A stretch of 64,000 bases of DNA. Origin: Candidatus Dormiibacterota bacterium (GTDB lineage Bacteria > Chloroflexota > Dormibacteria > CF-121). Location: positions 1 to 64,000 of the forward strand of contig DASZZN010000051.1 of the NCBI GenBank assembly GCA_035544955.1, written 5' to 3'. The position numbers and the translations under genes are program-made. Numbering within the stretch: position 1 is the first letter of the stretch; every line of letters starts with the position of its first letter. Below, piece by piece: positions 8,189-16,665 of the stretch. The notes under the pieces were generated by a model, which made no database searches, was not told where the DNA came from, and worked only from the letters and a program-made list of their open reading frames with translations.

Positions 8189-9289
8189 TTGAGGCGAACG
8201 TCCTACCCTACGTCTGGCTACAGCCTCGGGACGCGCGGGCGACGACCGTCGCGGCGTCTCGTTGTTCCTCCGCGCCGGCGGACACCCGTAATTAGGCTGG
8301 CGATCGTTGCTGTCGTCCTTTTGCTCGGCAGCCGCGCGCTCGGGCTGCTGCAGGGGCACCGCGACATCCATCCCGTCGCGGCCACGACCCGCACCGCCTC
8401 TCCGCGTCCGGCGGTTGCCGCGCGGCCGGCACCGAGCGCCCGCCCGACGCCGACGGCCACGCCATCGCGGCCGGCCGTGCCCACCCAGCTGCCGCAAGTC
8501 AAGGTGCCGGTGTTGAGCGCCAGCTGGCTGCGCACCCACCCCATCGCCGACATCCCGTCGATCAAGGGCCGGGCGGCCGTTGTCGTCGATCTCGCCACCG
8601 GACAGATCCTCTACCAGCAGGACCAGACCACCCGCTACGCCGACGCCTCATTGACGAAGATGATGACCGCCATGGTCGCGGCCGACCTGGTGCCGCTCGA
8701 CACCGTGATCACGGTCCCGGAGGCTGCGACCCAGGTCGAGCCCAACCATATGGGCATTAGCACCGGGGAGAAGCTGACGCTGCGCGAGCTGATCGACGGC
8801 ATGATGCTCGACTCCGGGAACGACGCCGCGGAAGCGATCGCGATGGGCATCGTCGACCGTCCGACATTCATCAGTTTCATGAACCAGAAAGCCACGGCGC
8901 TGCACCTGCGCACCACCCATTTCGCGAACCCGAGCGGCCTCGACGATGCCGACCATTACAGCTCGGCCTACGATCTCGCCGTCATGGGCGCGACCTTGCT
9001 GACCGACTATCCGGACCTCCGTGCCATCGTCGGGTCGAAACAGATCTCGATCTACTCGACGCCGCAGCACAAGGCGTTCAATCCGATCAACATCGATCGG
9101 CTGCTGTCGACCTATCCGGGCGCGATCGGGATCAAGCCGGGCTATACCGAGGCGGCCGGCTACTGCCTGGCCGCCGCGGCCACTCGGAACGGCCGGACGA
9201 TCCTCGTGGTCGTGCTCGGGAGCACGCAGCATTTCACCGACGCCGCGACGCTCCTCGATTTCGGCTTCCGGCATTCAACAACCCACTAA
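8189..9289 (+). CDS. D-alanyl-D-alanine carboxypeptidase (S11) with KPG variant motif
   Basis: The 366-residue protein has a basic N-terminus, one membrane span (residues 35-52) and a Pro/Ala/Thr-rich spacer to about 105, then a peptidase S11 domain. The active-site SxxK is SLTK (Ser154, Lys157) and the second motif is SGN (209-211). The third motif, normally KTG, reads KPG (316-318) within GIKPGYTEAAGYCLA. Family enzymes trim the terminal D-Ala from peptidoglycan stem peptides outside the membrane. There is no C-terminal amphipathic anchor; the N-terminal span replaces it. The start is a TTG at 8189 with weak signals and is uncertain. Pro in KTG may alter substrate positioning but need not abolish activity. 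Confidence 0.85.
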   Translation: MRRTSYPTSGYSLGTRGRRPSRRLVVPPRRRTPVIRLAIVAVVLLLGSRALGLLQGHRDIHPVAATTRTASPRPAVAARPAPSARPTPTATPSRPAVPTQLPQVKVPVLSASWLRTHPIADIPSIKGRAAVVVDLATGQILYQQDQTTRYADASLTKMMTAMVAADLVPLDTVITVPEAATQVEPNHMGISTGEKLTLRELIDGMMLDSGNDAAEAIAMGIVDRPTFISFMNQKATALHLRTTHFANPSGLDDADHYSSAYDLAVMGATLLTDYPDLRAIVGSKQISIYSTPQHKAFNPINIDRLLSTYPGAIGIKPGYTEAAGYCLAAAATRNGRTILVVVLGSTQHFTDAATLLDFGFRHSTTH

Positions 9290-9301
9290 GATTCGCCTGA
9301 G

Positions 9302-9832
9302 ATGGGCGACCTCGGGGAGATCTTCAAGCTCGGCATCCCGTGGACCAACCTGATCATCCGTGCGCTCCTCATCTACATCGCGTTCTTCATCGGTCTGCGC
9401 CTTTTCGGCAAACGCGAGCTCGGTCAGTTCACGACCTTCGACCTGGTGCTCGTTTTGCTGGTGGCGAACGCGCTGCAGCCGGCGATCACCGGCCCCGACC
9501 AGTCGGTCACCGGCGGCGTGATCATCATCGCCGTCCTGCTGATCTTCAACCGCATGGTGGCGCTCGTGCGAAGCCGCTGGCCCTGGTTCGACGCGCTGAT
9601 CGAGCCACCGCCGACCGTCGTGGTGGAGGATGGCCAGATCAGCAAGGTCGCGCTGGAGAAGGAAGGCCTCAGCCAGACCGACGTCGAGATGGCGATCCGC
9701 GAGCACGGGGTGGACAAGCTGAGCGACGTCAAGATGGCGGTCCTCGAAAACGACGGCAGTATCAGCGTCGTGTCGAAAGGCGGCGGCGACCGGTTTCGCC
9801 GTCGCCGACGCGTCCGCTTCCTCAAGCGGTAG
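9302..9832 (+). CDS. DUF421 (YetF/YcaP-type) membrane protein
   Basis: The 176-residue protein matches the DUF421 family. Three N-terminal spans (about 17-85) carry the conserved LRLFGKRELGQFTTFDLVLVLLVANALQ region. A cytoplasmic part follows with PPPTVVVEDGQI and LEKEGLSQTDVEMAIREHGVDKLSDV. The C-terminus is strongly basic (RFRRRRRVRFLKR). Members occur in many spore formers and soil bacteria; a biochemical role is not established. The gene starts 12 bases after the carboxypeptidase gene and ends 6 bases before the cyclase-ATPase gene, so the three may be co-transcribed. Confidence 0.85.
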   Translation: MGDLGEIFKLGIPWTNLIIRALLIYIAFFIGLRLFGKRELGQFTTFDLVLVLLVANALQPAITGPDQSVTGGVIIIAVLLIFNRMVALVRSRWPWFDALIEPPPTVVVEDGQISKVALEKEGLSQTDVEMAIREHGVDKLSDVKMAVLENDGSISVVSKGGGDRFRRRRRVRFLKR

Positions 9833-9838
9833 GCGTTC

Positions 9839-12800
9839 GTGGCTGAAGAGCGTCGCGTCGTGACGATCCTCTTCGCCGACGTCGCGGGATCGACCGCATT
9901 GGGCGATGCGCTCGACCCGGAGGATGTCCGGATCCTGCTTCGCCGCTACTACGACCTCGCCCGCGAGACCGTAACCGAGCACGGCGGCATCCTCGAGAAG
10001 TTCATCGGCGATGCCGTGGTCGCCGTCTTTGGCTTCCCGCACACCCACGACGACGATCCGCAGCGTGCCCTCGCCGCGGCGCTGGCGCTCCGCGACCGCG
10101 TGCGCGCTGATCCGGCCCTCGGCGACCGTCTCCCGATACGTTTGGGGATCAATACCGGCGAGGTGGTTGCTGCCCGCGAGAGCGCGACTGGAGACTTTCC
10201 GCTCAGTGGTGACGCCGTCAACGTTGCCGCGCGGCTGCAGCAGGCCGCAGAGCCCTGGGGCATCCTCTGCGGCGAACGCACCGTGGGAAGCATCAGGACG
10301 GGCTTTGCCTTTGGACCAGTCATGCCGGTCGATATCCGGGGCAAATCGCAACCGATCCGAGCCCTTTCGCTGCTGGGCCGCGCCGCGCCACCGCCGGTCG
10401 CGAAGAGGACGCCACTGATCGGCCGCGATGCCGACCTCCAGCAGCTCGAGCTGGTGGCTCGCCGCGCCCTCGACGAGGAGCGCCCCTATCTGGTCAGCAT
10501 CATCGCCCCGGCCGGTGTCGGAAAGACTCGGCTGCTCGAGGAGTTCCTCGAGCGGCTTCCCGCCATCGAGTCCCGGACGACCGTGGCGATTGCCCAGTGT
10601 CTGCCGTACGGTCAGCGACTGACCTACTGGCCGCTACGGGGCGTGCTGTACCGCTTGATCGGCGTCCCGGACGATGCCAAACCGCAGACCGTGCGACAGG
10701 CGATTCGCGACTGGCTCGACGGGTCGGGGTTAGAGGCGCTGGATCGCGAGGTCGAGCTGCTGGCGGCAACCGTCGGCGCCGGCGAGACCGAGGTGAGCGA
10801 CCGCTCGGCGCTGCTGGTAGCCTGGCGCACCTTCTTCGAGATCGCCGCACGCCGCGCGCCGCTGGTGCTGGTTTTCGAGGATCTCCACTGGTCGAGCGAC
10901 AGCCTGCTCGACCTCTTCGAGTTCGTGATGCAGCCGCGCGGCGATCTGCCACTGCTGATGATCGCGCTGACCCGTCCCGAGCTTCTCGATCGCCGGCCCG
11001 CGTGGGGCGGAGGGCGACGGAACTACACCTCGATCTCGCTCGAGCCGCTCAACGATCGGGATATCGCGCGGCTCGTTGATCAGCTGCTCGAGGGATGCTC
11101 GGCGGAGATGGTTGATCGCGTCGTTCGGCGCGCCGAAGGCAATCCCTTCTTCGCCGGGGAATTGGTTCGGTCCATTGCCGGGCGGCCAGGCGCGGACCAG
11201 CTGCCCGATACGGTCCAGGCCACGGTGCTGACCCGGCTCGACCAGCTCGCATCTGAAGAGCGACGGATCATCCAGCTCGGGTCCGTGTTTGGACGCGCCT
11301 TCCGGCCGCCGGGTTTACTCGCCCTCGAACCAACGCTCGAGGGATTCAACCAGACCATCGACCAGCTGGTCGAGAAGGATCTGGTTCGCCCGACTGGCAC
11401 GGATATCTTTGCTTTCCGCCACATCTTGATCCGCGAGGTGGCGTATCAGACGCTGACCCGCGCTGAGCGCGGACGGCTCCATGCTGCCGCGGCGGCCTGG
11501 CTGGAGGAGCTGGCCGGTGACCGCGAAGATTCGCTCGCGGAGCTGATCGGCTACCACTATCGCGAGGCAGCCGTGATCGCCACTGCCCAGCGCCCCGATG
11601 AGGCGGAAACCCAACGGACCCGGGAGAAAGCTGTCGACTGGCTGAGCCGCGCTGCCGATGTCGCGGCCGCCGCCGCGGCCACGATCGAAGGCGCACGCCA
11701 CCTGCGGAGCGCCATCGAACTTGCCGATCCAAGCCAGCTGCCGGATCTCTATCAGCGCCTGGGCGAAATCCATGAGACGAGTGACGTCGCCGTCCCGGCG
11801 TATCTCACCGCGCTGCGCCTGATGCGCGAGCAGGGCCGGCCGCCGGAACAGGAGCTGCAGGTGATGACTGGTCTCCTGAGCATGTACACCCGAACGCAGG
11901 GTTCCGTTACCGACCGCCTCTCGTTTGATGCCATGCGTGAATTTCGGCAGGAGGCCAGGACGCTGGCGGCGCGGGTGACAGACGAGCGCATCCTGGCTCG
12001 ATACATGGCGGCCGATGCCTTCTATCCGTTTTGGCTGACCGGGAGCACGACCCTACCCACGGCGGCGGACCTCGCGGCATCCAGGGTAAATGCCGAAAAG
12101 GCGGTGACGATCGCCCGCAGCGTTGATGACCCGAATCTCGAAAGCATGGCCCTCGACGCGCTGTCGAGCACCTCCCAGATGGCTGGCGACTGGCAGCAAA
12201 GCCGCGAATATGCCCGCCAGCGGCTGACCTTCCAGGACCGATTGAGCATGGCGGAGAAGACTGATGCGCACAGCATGGTTACCTGGAGCAGCGCGCTGCT
12301 CGGCGACCTCGACGAAGCGGAACGCGTTTCGGCCCAGGGCCTGGCGCAGATCCAGCCCGGTCAGGTTCCAGCGTGGACCCTCCAACTGGTTGTTTGGCGC
12401 GCCTACGTACTGACACTGCTCGGCCGGTGGGACGAAGCCCTCCAGATTGGTGAGCGCGCCCGCCAGCTGTGGCTCGAGGCGCGAAAGCCGCCGGCAGGCT
12501 ATGCCATTCGTGGCTTCATGGCCGTGATCGACGTGGCTCGCGCGCGTCAGGATGATCGGCTGGCCGAGTCGTACCGCGAGATTCTCGAGACGATCCTCAC
12601 GGTATTTCCTGCCGACAGTCTGGTCCGCCAGTGGCTCGCGTACGCGGGTGCGGACCTAGGTGCCATCGCGGACGTGGTGCGCGAGCTGGTACTGAACGAC
12701 AGCGGCATCGAGCGTGCCGAGCGAGGCCTCAACCTGCTGCTCGACGCCGGGCAACCTCCAGGGTCCGAGCGGCTGACGGAGCTCCTCGCTTTTGCGGAAG

Positions 12801-13051
12801 GGGGACACGTTCGCCCACTGGAGGCGCAGGTGCGGCGCGGACTCGGGATGGTCGAACGCGACCGCGACATGCTGACGCGCTCGCTGGACCTCTGGGAGGC
12901 GATGGGTGCCGTGCCCTATGCGGCACGCGTCCGCTGTGAGCGTGCGCTCCTCACAGGCGATCACGCTGAGCTCGAGAAGGGCCTTGCGGTTCTGGAACGT
13001 TTGGGCGATCGGCTCCAGCTGGGTCGCTACGAGCGGCGTCAGGTAGGCTGA
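9839..13051 (+). CDS. Class III nucleotide cyclase-AAA ATPase-TPR regulator
   Basis: The 1070-residue protein starts with a class III adenylate/guanylate cyclase domain (residues 1-175). Metal-binding Asp14 lies in FADVAGST and Asp58 in KFIGDAVVAVFG; GINTGEV and SGDAVNVAARL follow. A STAND/AAA-type ATPase comes next, with Walker A APAGVGKT (223-230) and Walker B LVLVFEDLHW (about 343-352). The C-terminal half (about 560-1070) is helical and TPR-like, as in MalT-type regulators. Such proteins are thought to couple ligand or partner binding on the repeats to ATP hydrolysis and cyclase output. The start is GTG 9839. No DNA-binding LuxR domain is visible at the C-terminus. Only 4 bases separate it from the downstream sulfur amino acid gene. 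Confidence 0.85.
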   Translation: MAEERRVVTILFADVAGSTALGDALDPEDVRILLRRYYDLARETVTEHGGILEKFIGDAVVAVFGFPHTHDDDPQRALAAALALRDRVRADPALGDRLPIRLGINTGEVVAARESATGDFPLSGDAVNVAARLQQAAEPWGILCGERTVGSIRTGFAFGPVMPVDIRGKSQPIRALSLLGRAAPPPVAKRTPLIGRDADLQQLELVARRALDEERPYLVSIIAPAGVGKTRLLEEFLERLPAIESRTTVAIAQCLPYGQRLTYWPLRGVLYRLIGVPDDAKPQTVRQAIRDWLDGSGLEALDREVELLAATVGAGETEVSDRSALLVAWRTFFEIAARRAPLVLVFEDLHWSSDSLLDLFEFVMQPRGDLPLLMIALTRPELLDRRPAWGGGRRNYTSISLEPLNDRDIARLVDQLLEGCSAEMVDRVVRRAEGNPFFAGELVRSIAGRPGADQLPDTVQATVLTRLDQLASEERRIIQLGSVFGRAFRPPGLLALEPTLEGFNQTIDQLVEKDLVRPTGTDIFAFRHILIREVAYQTLTRAERGRLHAAAAAWLEELAGDREDSLAELIGYHYREAAVIATAQRPDEAETQRTREKAVDWLSRAADVAAAAAATIEGARHLRSAIELADPSQLPDLYQRLGEIHETSDVAVPAYLTALRLMREQGRPPEQELQVMTGLLSMYTRTQGSVTDRLSFDAMREFRQEARTLAARVTDERILARYMAADAFYPFWLTGSTTLPTAADLAASRVNAEKAVTIARSVDDPNLESMALDALSSTSQMAGDWQQSREYARQRLTFQDRLSMAEKTDAHSMVTWSSALLGDLDEAERVSAQGLAQIQPGQVPAWTLQLVVWRAYVLTLLGRWDEALQIGERARQLWLEARKPPAGYAIRGFMAVIDVARARQDDRLAESYREILETILTVFPADSLVRQWLAYAGADLGAIADVVRELVLNDSGIERAERGLNLLLDAGQPPGSERLTELLAFAEGGHVRPLEAQVRRGLGMVERDRDMLTRSLDLWEAMGAVPYAARVRCERALLTGDHAELEKGLAVLERLGDRLQLGRYERRQVG

Positions 13052-13055
13052 CCCG

Positions 13056-14231
13056 ATGCCGCATCCCGACACGATTGCCGTCCACGCCGGCGAGCCGGCG
13101 ATCGACCGCAAAGACGCGCCCATCACGCCCGATATCTCGGTCGGCTCGGCGAGCGGCTACCCGGACCTGAAGACCCTCGATACGGCGATGGCCGAGCACC
13201 GCGGCTATGGCCGGTGGGGGACCGACAATCATCGACAACTCGAAGCGGCAGTGGCCAGCCTCGAGAGCAACGGCCTGACGACCAGGCTCGATGCGGTGGC
13301 GGTCGGCTCGGGAATGGCTGCGATCGCAGTGGCGCTGATGAGTGAAATGAATGCGGCCGATCACCTGGTGGCCGCGCACGACTGCTACGGCACGACGCTG
13401 ACGTTCCTGCGCGATGACCTGCCGCGCTTCGGCATCACCACTACGATCGTCGACTTTCAGGATCTCGACGCCGTGAGGCGCGTGGTGACCGATCGGACGC
13501 GCGTGCTGCTCTGCGAGATCTGCACCAACCCGCTGATCCGGGTGCCGGACCTCGAGGCGCTCGCCCGGATCGCTCACGACGCGGGCGCGTTGCTCGTGGT
13601 CGATAACACCGTCCCCACGTCGGCGCTCAGCCAGCCCTTCCGCTGGGGGGCCGACGTTGTGATCTACAGCGCGACCAAGAACCTGAGTGGGCACGCCGAC
13701 GTGATCGGCGGCGTGATTGTCGGGAAGCCGACCTGGATCGAAGCCGCGCGGGCGTTCGCTCACACCTTCGGACCGACGCTCGGGCCCTTCGACGCCTGGC
13801 TGACGCTGCGCGGCATCCGCACGCTGGCGGTCCGGATGGAGCGGCACACAACCAACGCGCTCCGCCTGGCGCAGTACCTGGAGCGGCATCGAACGATCAG
13901 TCGGGTCAACTATCCCGCGCTGGAGAGCAGCCCCTTCAACGCCAGGGCTAAGCGCCTCCTGCCGGCCGGGGCGGGTGCCCTGCTGTCCTTCGAGCTGGCC
14001 GGCGGCAAGACCGCGCTCGAGTCGATGATCCGCCGGTTGCGGCTGGTGCGGCTGATGCCCAGCCTCGGGAACGTCGCCACGACAATCAGCCACCCGGCGT
14101 CGACCTCGCATCGGGGGCTCGATGCCGCGGAGCGCACGCGGGCCGGCATCAGCGAGGCTTTGGTAAGGTGCTCAGTCGGAATCGAGCACCCGGACGATTT
14201 GCTCGCTGATTTCGAGGAGGCACTTTCTTGA
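13056..14231 (+). CDS. Cystathionine gamma-synthase/lyase-family PLP enzyme
   Basis: The 391-residue protein belongs to the Cys/Met metabolism PLP family (fold type I). Recognisable elements are GYGRWGTDNHRQLE near the start, AVGSGMAA (phosphate binding), VVDNTVPTS with the pyridine-contacting Asp183, and the Schiff-base Lys208 in IYSATKNLSGH. The C-terminal VRCSVGIEHPDDLLADFEEAL is the conserved 'R.SvGiE...dli.d...al' block. It may act as cystathionine gamma-synthase, gamma-lyase or methionine gamma-lyase; the sequence does not decide. It heads a run with the Ddn-like enzyme, cysteine synthase and Mec, supporting a role in cysteine/methionine sulfur flow. Confidence 0.85.
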   Translation: MPHPDTIAVHAGEPAIDRKDAPITPDISVGSASGYPDLKTLDTAMAEHRGYGRWGTDNHRQLEAAVASLESNGLTTRLDAVAVGSGMAAIAVALMSEMNAADHLVAAHDCYGTTLTFLRDDLPRFGITTTIVDFQDLDAVRRVVTDRTRVLLCEICTNPLIRVPDLEALARIAHDAGALLVVDNTVPTSALSQPFRWGADVVIYSATKNLSGHADVIGGVIVGKPTWIEAARAFAHTFGPTLGPFDAWLTLRGIRTLAVRMERHTTNALRLAQYLERHRTISRVNYPALESSPFNARAKRLLPAGAGALLSFELAGGKTALESMIRRLRLVRLMPSLGNVATTISHPASTSHRGLDAAERTRAGISEALVRCSVGIEHPDDLLADFEEALS

Positions 14232-14656
14232 ACGGAAAGGCTCCCTACCGCAGGTCGGGCTTCTTCAACAACAAGGTCATGAACCCGCTGCTGACCGCGC
14301 TGCGGTTGGCGCCGAGCCTGACCATCCGCGGCCGCGCCACTGGGCGAAAGTACACGATGCCGGTGCTGCCGCTGGAATACGAGGGCCGGCGCTACCTGGT
14401 GGCTCCCGGCGGCAACACGAACTGGGCGCGCAACCTTCGTGCCGTTGGCGAGGGCGACCTGCGGTTTCACGGCCGGAGGATCCACTTCAAAGCCACGGAA
14501 ATCCCATCGTCGCAACGGGGTCCGCTGGTTGCCGCCTACGTGCAGCAGCATGGGAAGAAATACGGCGGCTTCGTGGCCAAGGAGTTCGAACTGATGCCGG
14601 ATCCCGCCGACCACCCGGTCTTCCTCCTGATCGAAAGCCGGCCGGCAAACTCCTGA
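14228..14656 (+). CDS. Ddn-like (deazaflavin-dependent nitroreductase family) protein
   Basis: The 142-residue protein resembles the DUF385/Ddn family. TIRGRATGRKYTMPVLPLEYEG and YLVAPGGNTNWARNLRA are the characteristic beta-barrel blocks that bind F420 or related deazaflavins. Members reduce quinones or nitro compounds, usually with F420H2. The first codon is TTG 14228, overlapping the stop of the preceding gene as TTGA, so translation is coupled. Length is normal. Whether the organism makes F420 cannot be judged from this window. The link to sulfur amino acid genes may be only positional. Confidence 0.8.
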   Translation: MNGKAPYRRSGFFNNKVMNPLLTALRLAPSLTIRGRATGRKYTMPVLPLEYEGRRYLVAPGGNTNWARNLRAVGEGDLRFHGRRIHFKATEIPSSQRGPLVAAYVQQHGKKYGGFVAKEFELMPDPADHPVFLLIESRPANS

Positions 14657-14686
14657 TCGAAACGGCGACCTGGGCGAACTCGCCCG

Positions 14687-14692
14687 ATAAAA
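14687..14692 (+). promoter_or_regulatory. Putative -10 element of cysM
   Basis: TAAAAT lies 9 bases before the cysM ATG, preceded by a small hairpin (GGGCGAACTCGCCC, 14671-14684) that may end the upstream transcript. The mRNA would have almost no leader. Confidence 0.35.
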
Positions 14693-14701
14693 TCACTCTC
14701 G

Positions 14702-15643
14702 ATGCCCCATCGTGCCCTCTCCGTCTTCGAGAACCTGCCGGATCAATCGATCCTGCAGCGGATCGGCAACACCCCCCTGATCAGGATCCGGCTGCTCGAG
14801 AAAGAGTTTCCGCACATCACCTTCTACGCCAAGGCCGAGTGGTTCAACCCCGGCGGCTCGGTGAAGGACCGGCCGGCGTTGCGCATGGTGGAGGAGGCCG
14901 AACGGACCGGCGAGCTGACGGTCGAGAAGGTGCTCCTCGACTCGACTTCGGGGAATACCGGCATCGCCTACGCCTTGATCGGGGCGGCGAAGGGCTACCA
15001 GGTCAAGCTCGTGATGCCCGCCAACGTCAACGAGGAGCGACGCGAGATCGTCAAGGCCTTCGGCGCGGAAGCGATCTTCACGCCGGCGCTCGAGGGATCG
15101 GACGGCGCTATCCGTGAGGCGCATCGGATCAAGGAATCGGCGCCGGGCGTCTACTTCATGCCGGACCAGTACAACAACCCCTTCAACTGGCGCGCCCATT
15201 TCGATACCACCGGCCCGGAGATCCTGGATCAAACACACGGCGAGGTCACCCACTTCATCGCCGGCATCGGAACGAGCGGCACGTTGATGGGGGTGGGTCG
15301 ATTCCTCAAACGCCATAACCGCGCCATCAAGGTCATCGCCGCCGAGCCGTCGGACGGGTTGCACGGTCTCGAGGGTCTCAAGCACATGCCGAGCTCGATC
15401 GTTCCCGGCATCTATGACCCGAGTGTCCAGGACGAGAAGATCAGCGTGCCGACGGAAGCCGCCTATGAGCTGGCGCACGACCTGGCCCGCTCCGAAGGCT
15501 TATTGGTCGGGAACTCGTCGGGCGCGGCGCTCTACGCGGCACGCGAGGTCGCCCGCCGCACCTCGGAAGGCGTCTTTGTGATGGTTTTCCCGGATGGCGG
15601 CGACCGCTACTTGAGCTCGGGACTCTACCGCTCGAAGTTTTGA
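14702..15643 (+). CDS. cysM: Cysteine synthase, CysM type
   Basis: The 313-residue protein is a fold-type-II PLP enzyme. GNTPLIRI, the Schiff-base Lys55 in NPGGSVKDRPA, the STSGNTG substrate loop and the GIGTSGTLMG phosphate loop are all present; the C-terminal FPDGGDRYLSSGLY is also typical. It makes cysteine from an activated serine and a sulfur donor. The next gene encodes a Mec-type JAMM protease. In Mycobacterium that pairing marks the CysO-thiocarboxylate pathway, in which O-phosphoserine plus CysO-COSH gives a CysO-cysteine adduct. No MoaD/CysO-like sulfur carrier is in this window, so that assignment is inference. The gene overlaps mec (TTGA). Confidence 0.9.
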   Translation: MPHRALSVFENLPDQSILQRIGNTPLIRIRLLEKEFPHITFYAKAEWFNPGGSVKDRPALRMVEEAERTGELTVEKVLLDSTSGNTGIAYALIGAAKGYQVKLVMPANVNEERREIVKAFGAEAIFTPALEGSDGAIREAHRIKESAPGVYFMPDQYNNPFNWRAHFDTTGPEILDQTHGEVTHFIAGIGTSGTLMGVGRFLKRHNRAIKVIAAEPSDGLHGLEGLKHMPSSIVPGIYDPSVQDEKISVPTEAAYELAHDLARSEGLLVGNSSGAALYAAREVARRTSEGVFVMVFPDGGDRYLSSGLYRSKF

Positions 15644-16077
15644 CGCTGCGAATCCCGCAGTCCGTGATGGACCAGATGCGGGGGCATCTCGAATCGGGCT
15701 ATCCCAATGAAGCCTGCGGGGCGCTGATCGGCAGGGTCGACGGCGCCGACCACGAGGTCGTCGAATTCCGCGGCATGCGCAATATCATCACCGACCGGCC
15801 CTGGGACCGGTATGCCCTCGACCCCCTGGAACAGTTGCGCGTCCAGAAGGATTCGGAGGCACGTGGCCTGGAGATCATCGGCTTTGCCCATAGCCACCCC
15901 GACCATCCGCCCGTCCCGTCCCGATTCGACGCCGAGCACGCCTGGTCCTTCTACAGCTACCTGGTGGCCTCCGTGCAGAACGGCGTGCTCCGCGACGCTC
16001 GCTCCTGGCGTCTGGACGACGCCAAGGCATTCCAGGAAGAGCCGCTGCAGGTCGACCAGGTCGCGGGCTCGGGCTAG
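15640..16077 (+). CDS. mec: JAMM/MPN+ metalloprotease, Mec type
   Basis: The 145-residue protein carries the complete JAMM zinc site: Glu24 in YPNEACGALIG, then His84-Ser-His86 and Asp97 in FAHSHPDHPPVPSRFD. In Mycobacterium Mec removes cysteine from the C-terminus of the sulfur carrier CysO after CysM has formed the adduct. The same active site occurs in other M67 desampylase-like enzymes. The TTG start at 15640 overlaps the cysM stop, so the two are translated together. Length and the single-domain form fit the Mec subfamily. Confidence 0.85.
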   Translation: MTLRIPQSVMDQMRGHLESGYPNEACGALIGRVDGADHEVVEFRGMRNIITDRPWDRYALDPLEQLRVQKDSEARGLEIIGFAHSHPDHPPVPSRFDAEHAWSFYSYLVASVQNGVLRDARSWRLDDAKAFQEEPLQVDQVAGSG

Positions 16078-16631
16078 CCGCAGGGCGGCGGTGCGGCGGC
16101 GTAGATGGAGGTCGCCTGCGCATCCTGTCCGGTACAACTGGTGTCGCTCGCATACCAGCCGGTGGCGGTCTGCAGCACCGTGACATCCAGCTTGGCGGTC
16201 GATCCACCGAAGTCGAGAACGACGTGCGCGATCGCGCCGGGGTTGCCTTCGGGCAGCGGGGTCGAGGTGATCGTTCGCGACTGGTAGGTGTTCTGGCAGC
16301 GGCAGAGCGGTTCGGCCGCCTTGAGCGGGTTCGAATCGAGTCGCTGGGCGAGCCCATCGGTGACCGGGCAGGCCTCGTACTTGCCGTTCGTGCTGCAGCC
16401 GCCCCCGGTCGGCGGATAGAGGATCCCGGCGACCACCGCGGCCCCGTCGGGGTCGAGGTTGGAGACCACGATTTGTCCGTTGACAACGGTCGGCGAGGGG
16501 ATGGGCGTCGGTGTGGGGGAGGGCGTCACGGTCGCCGCTGGTGTCGGGCTCGCCGGCCCGCCGGTCATCGGATTGGAACAGGCGCCGAGCGTCACCACCA
16601 GGGCAATCAAGGCGAGGGCACGAGGGCGCAT
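16074..16631 (-). CDS. Lipoprotein of unknown function
   Basis: The 185-residue protein starts with a lipoprotein signal peptide (MRPRALALIALVVTLGAC, lipobox LGAC with Cys18). A Pro/Ser/Thr linker (about 25-48) and a roughly 135-residue globular domain follow. That domain has at least six Cys residues (GGGCSTNGKYEACP, EPLCRCQNTY, DTSCTG, PPPCG), suggesting disulfides outside the membrane. No family was recognised. The 3' end overlaps the end of mec on the other strand by 4 bases. Confidence 0.75.
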   Translation of the reverse strand: MRPRALALIALVVTLGACSNPMTGGPASPTPAATVTPSPTPTPIPSPTVVNGQIVVSNLDPDGAAVVAGILYPPTGGGCSTNGKYEACPVTDGLAQRLDSNPLKAAEPLCRCQNTYQSRTITSTPLPEGNPGAIAHVVLDFGGSTAKLDVTVLQTATGWYASDTSCTGQDAQATSIYAAAPPPCG

Positions 16632-16665
16632 GTCAACGCGAGATTCTACGCTCGCCAGATGAGAT

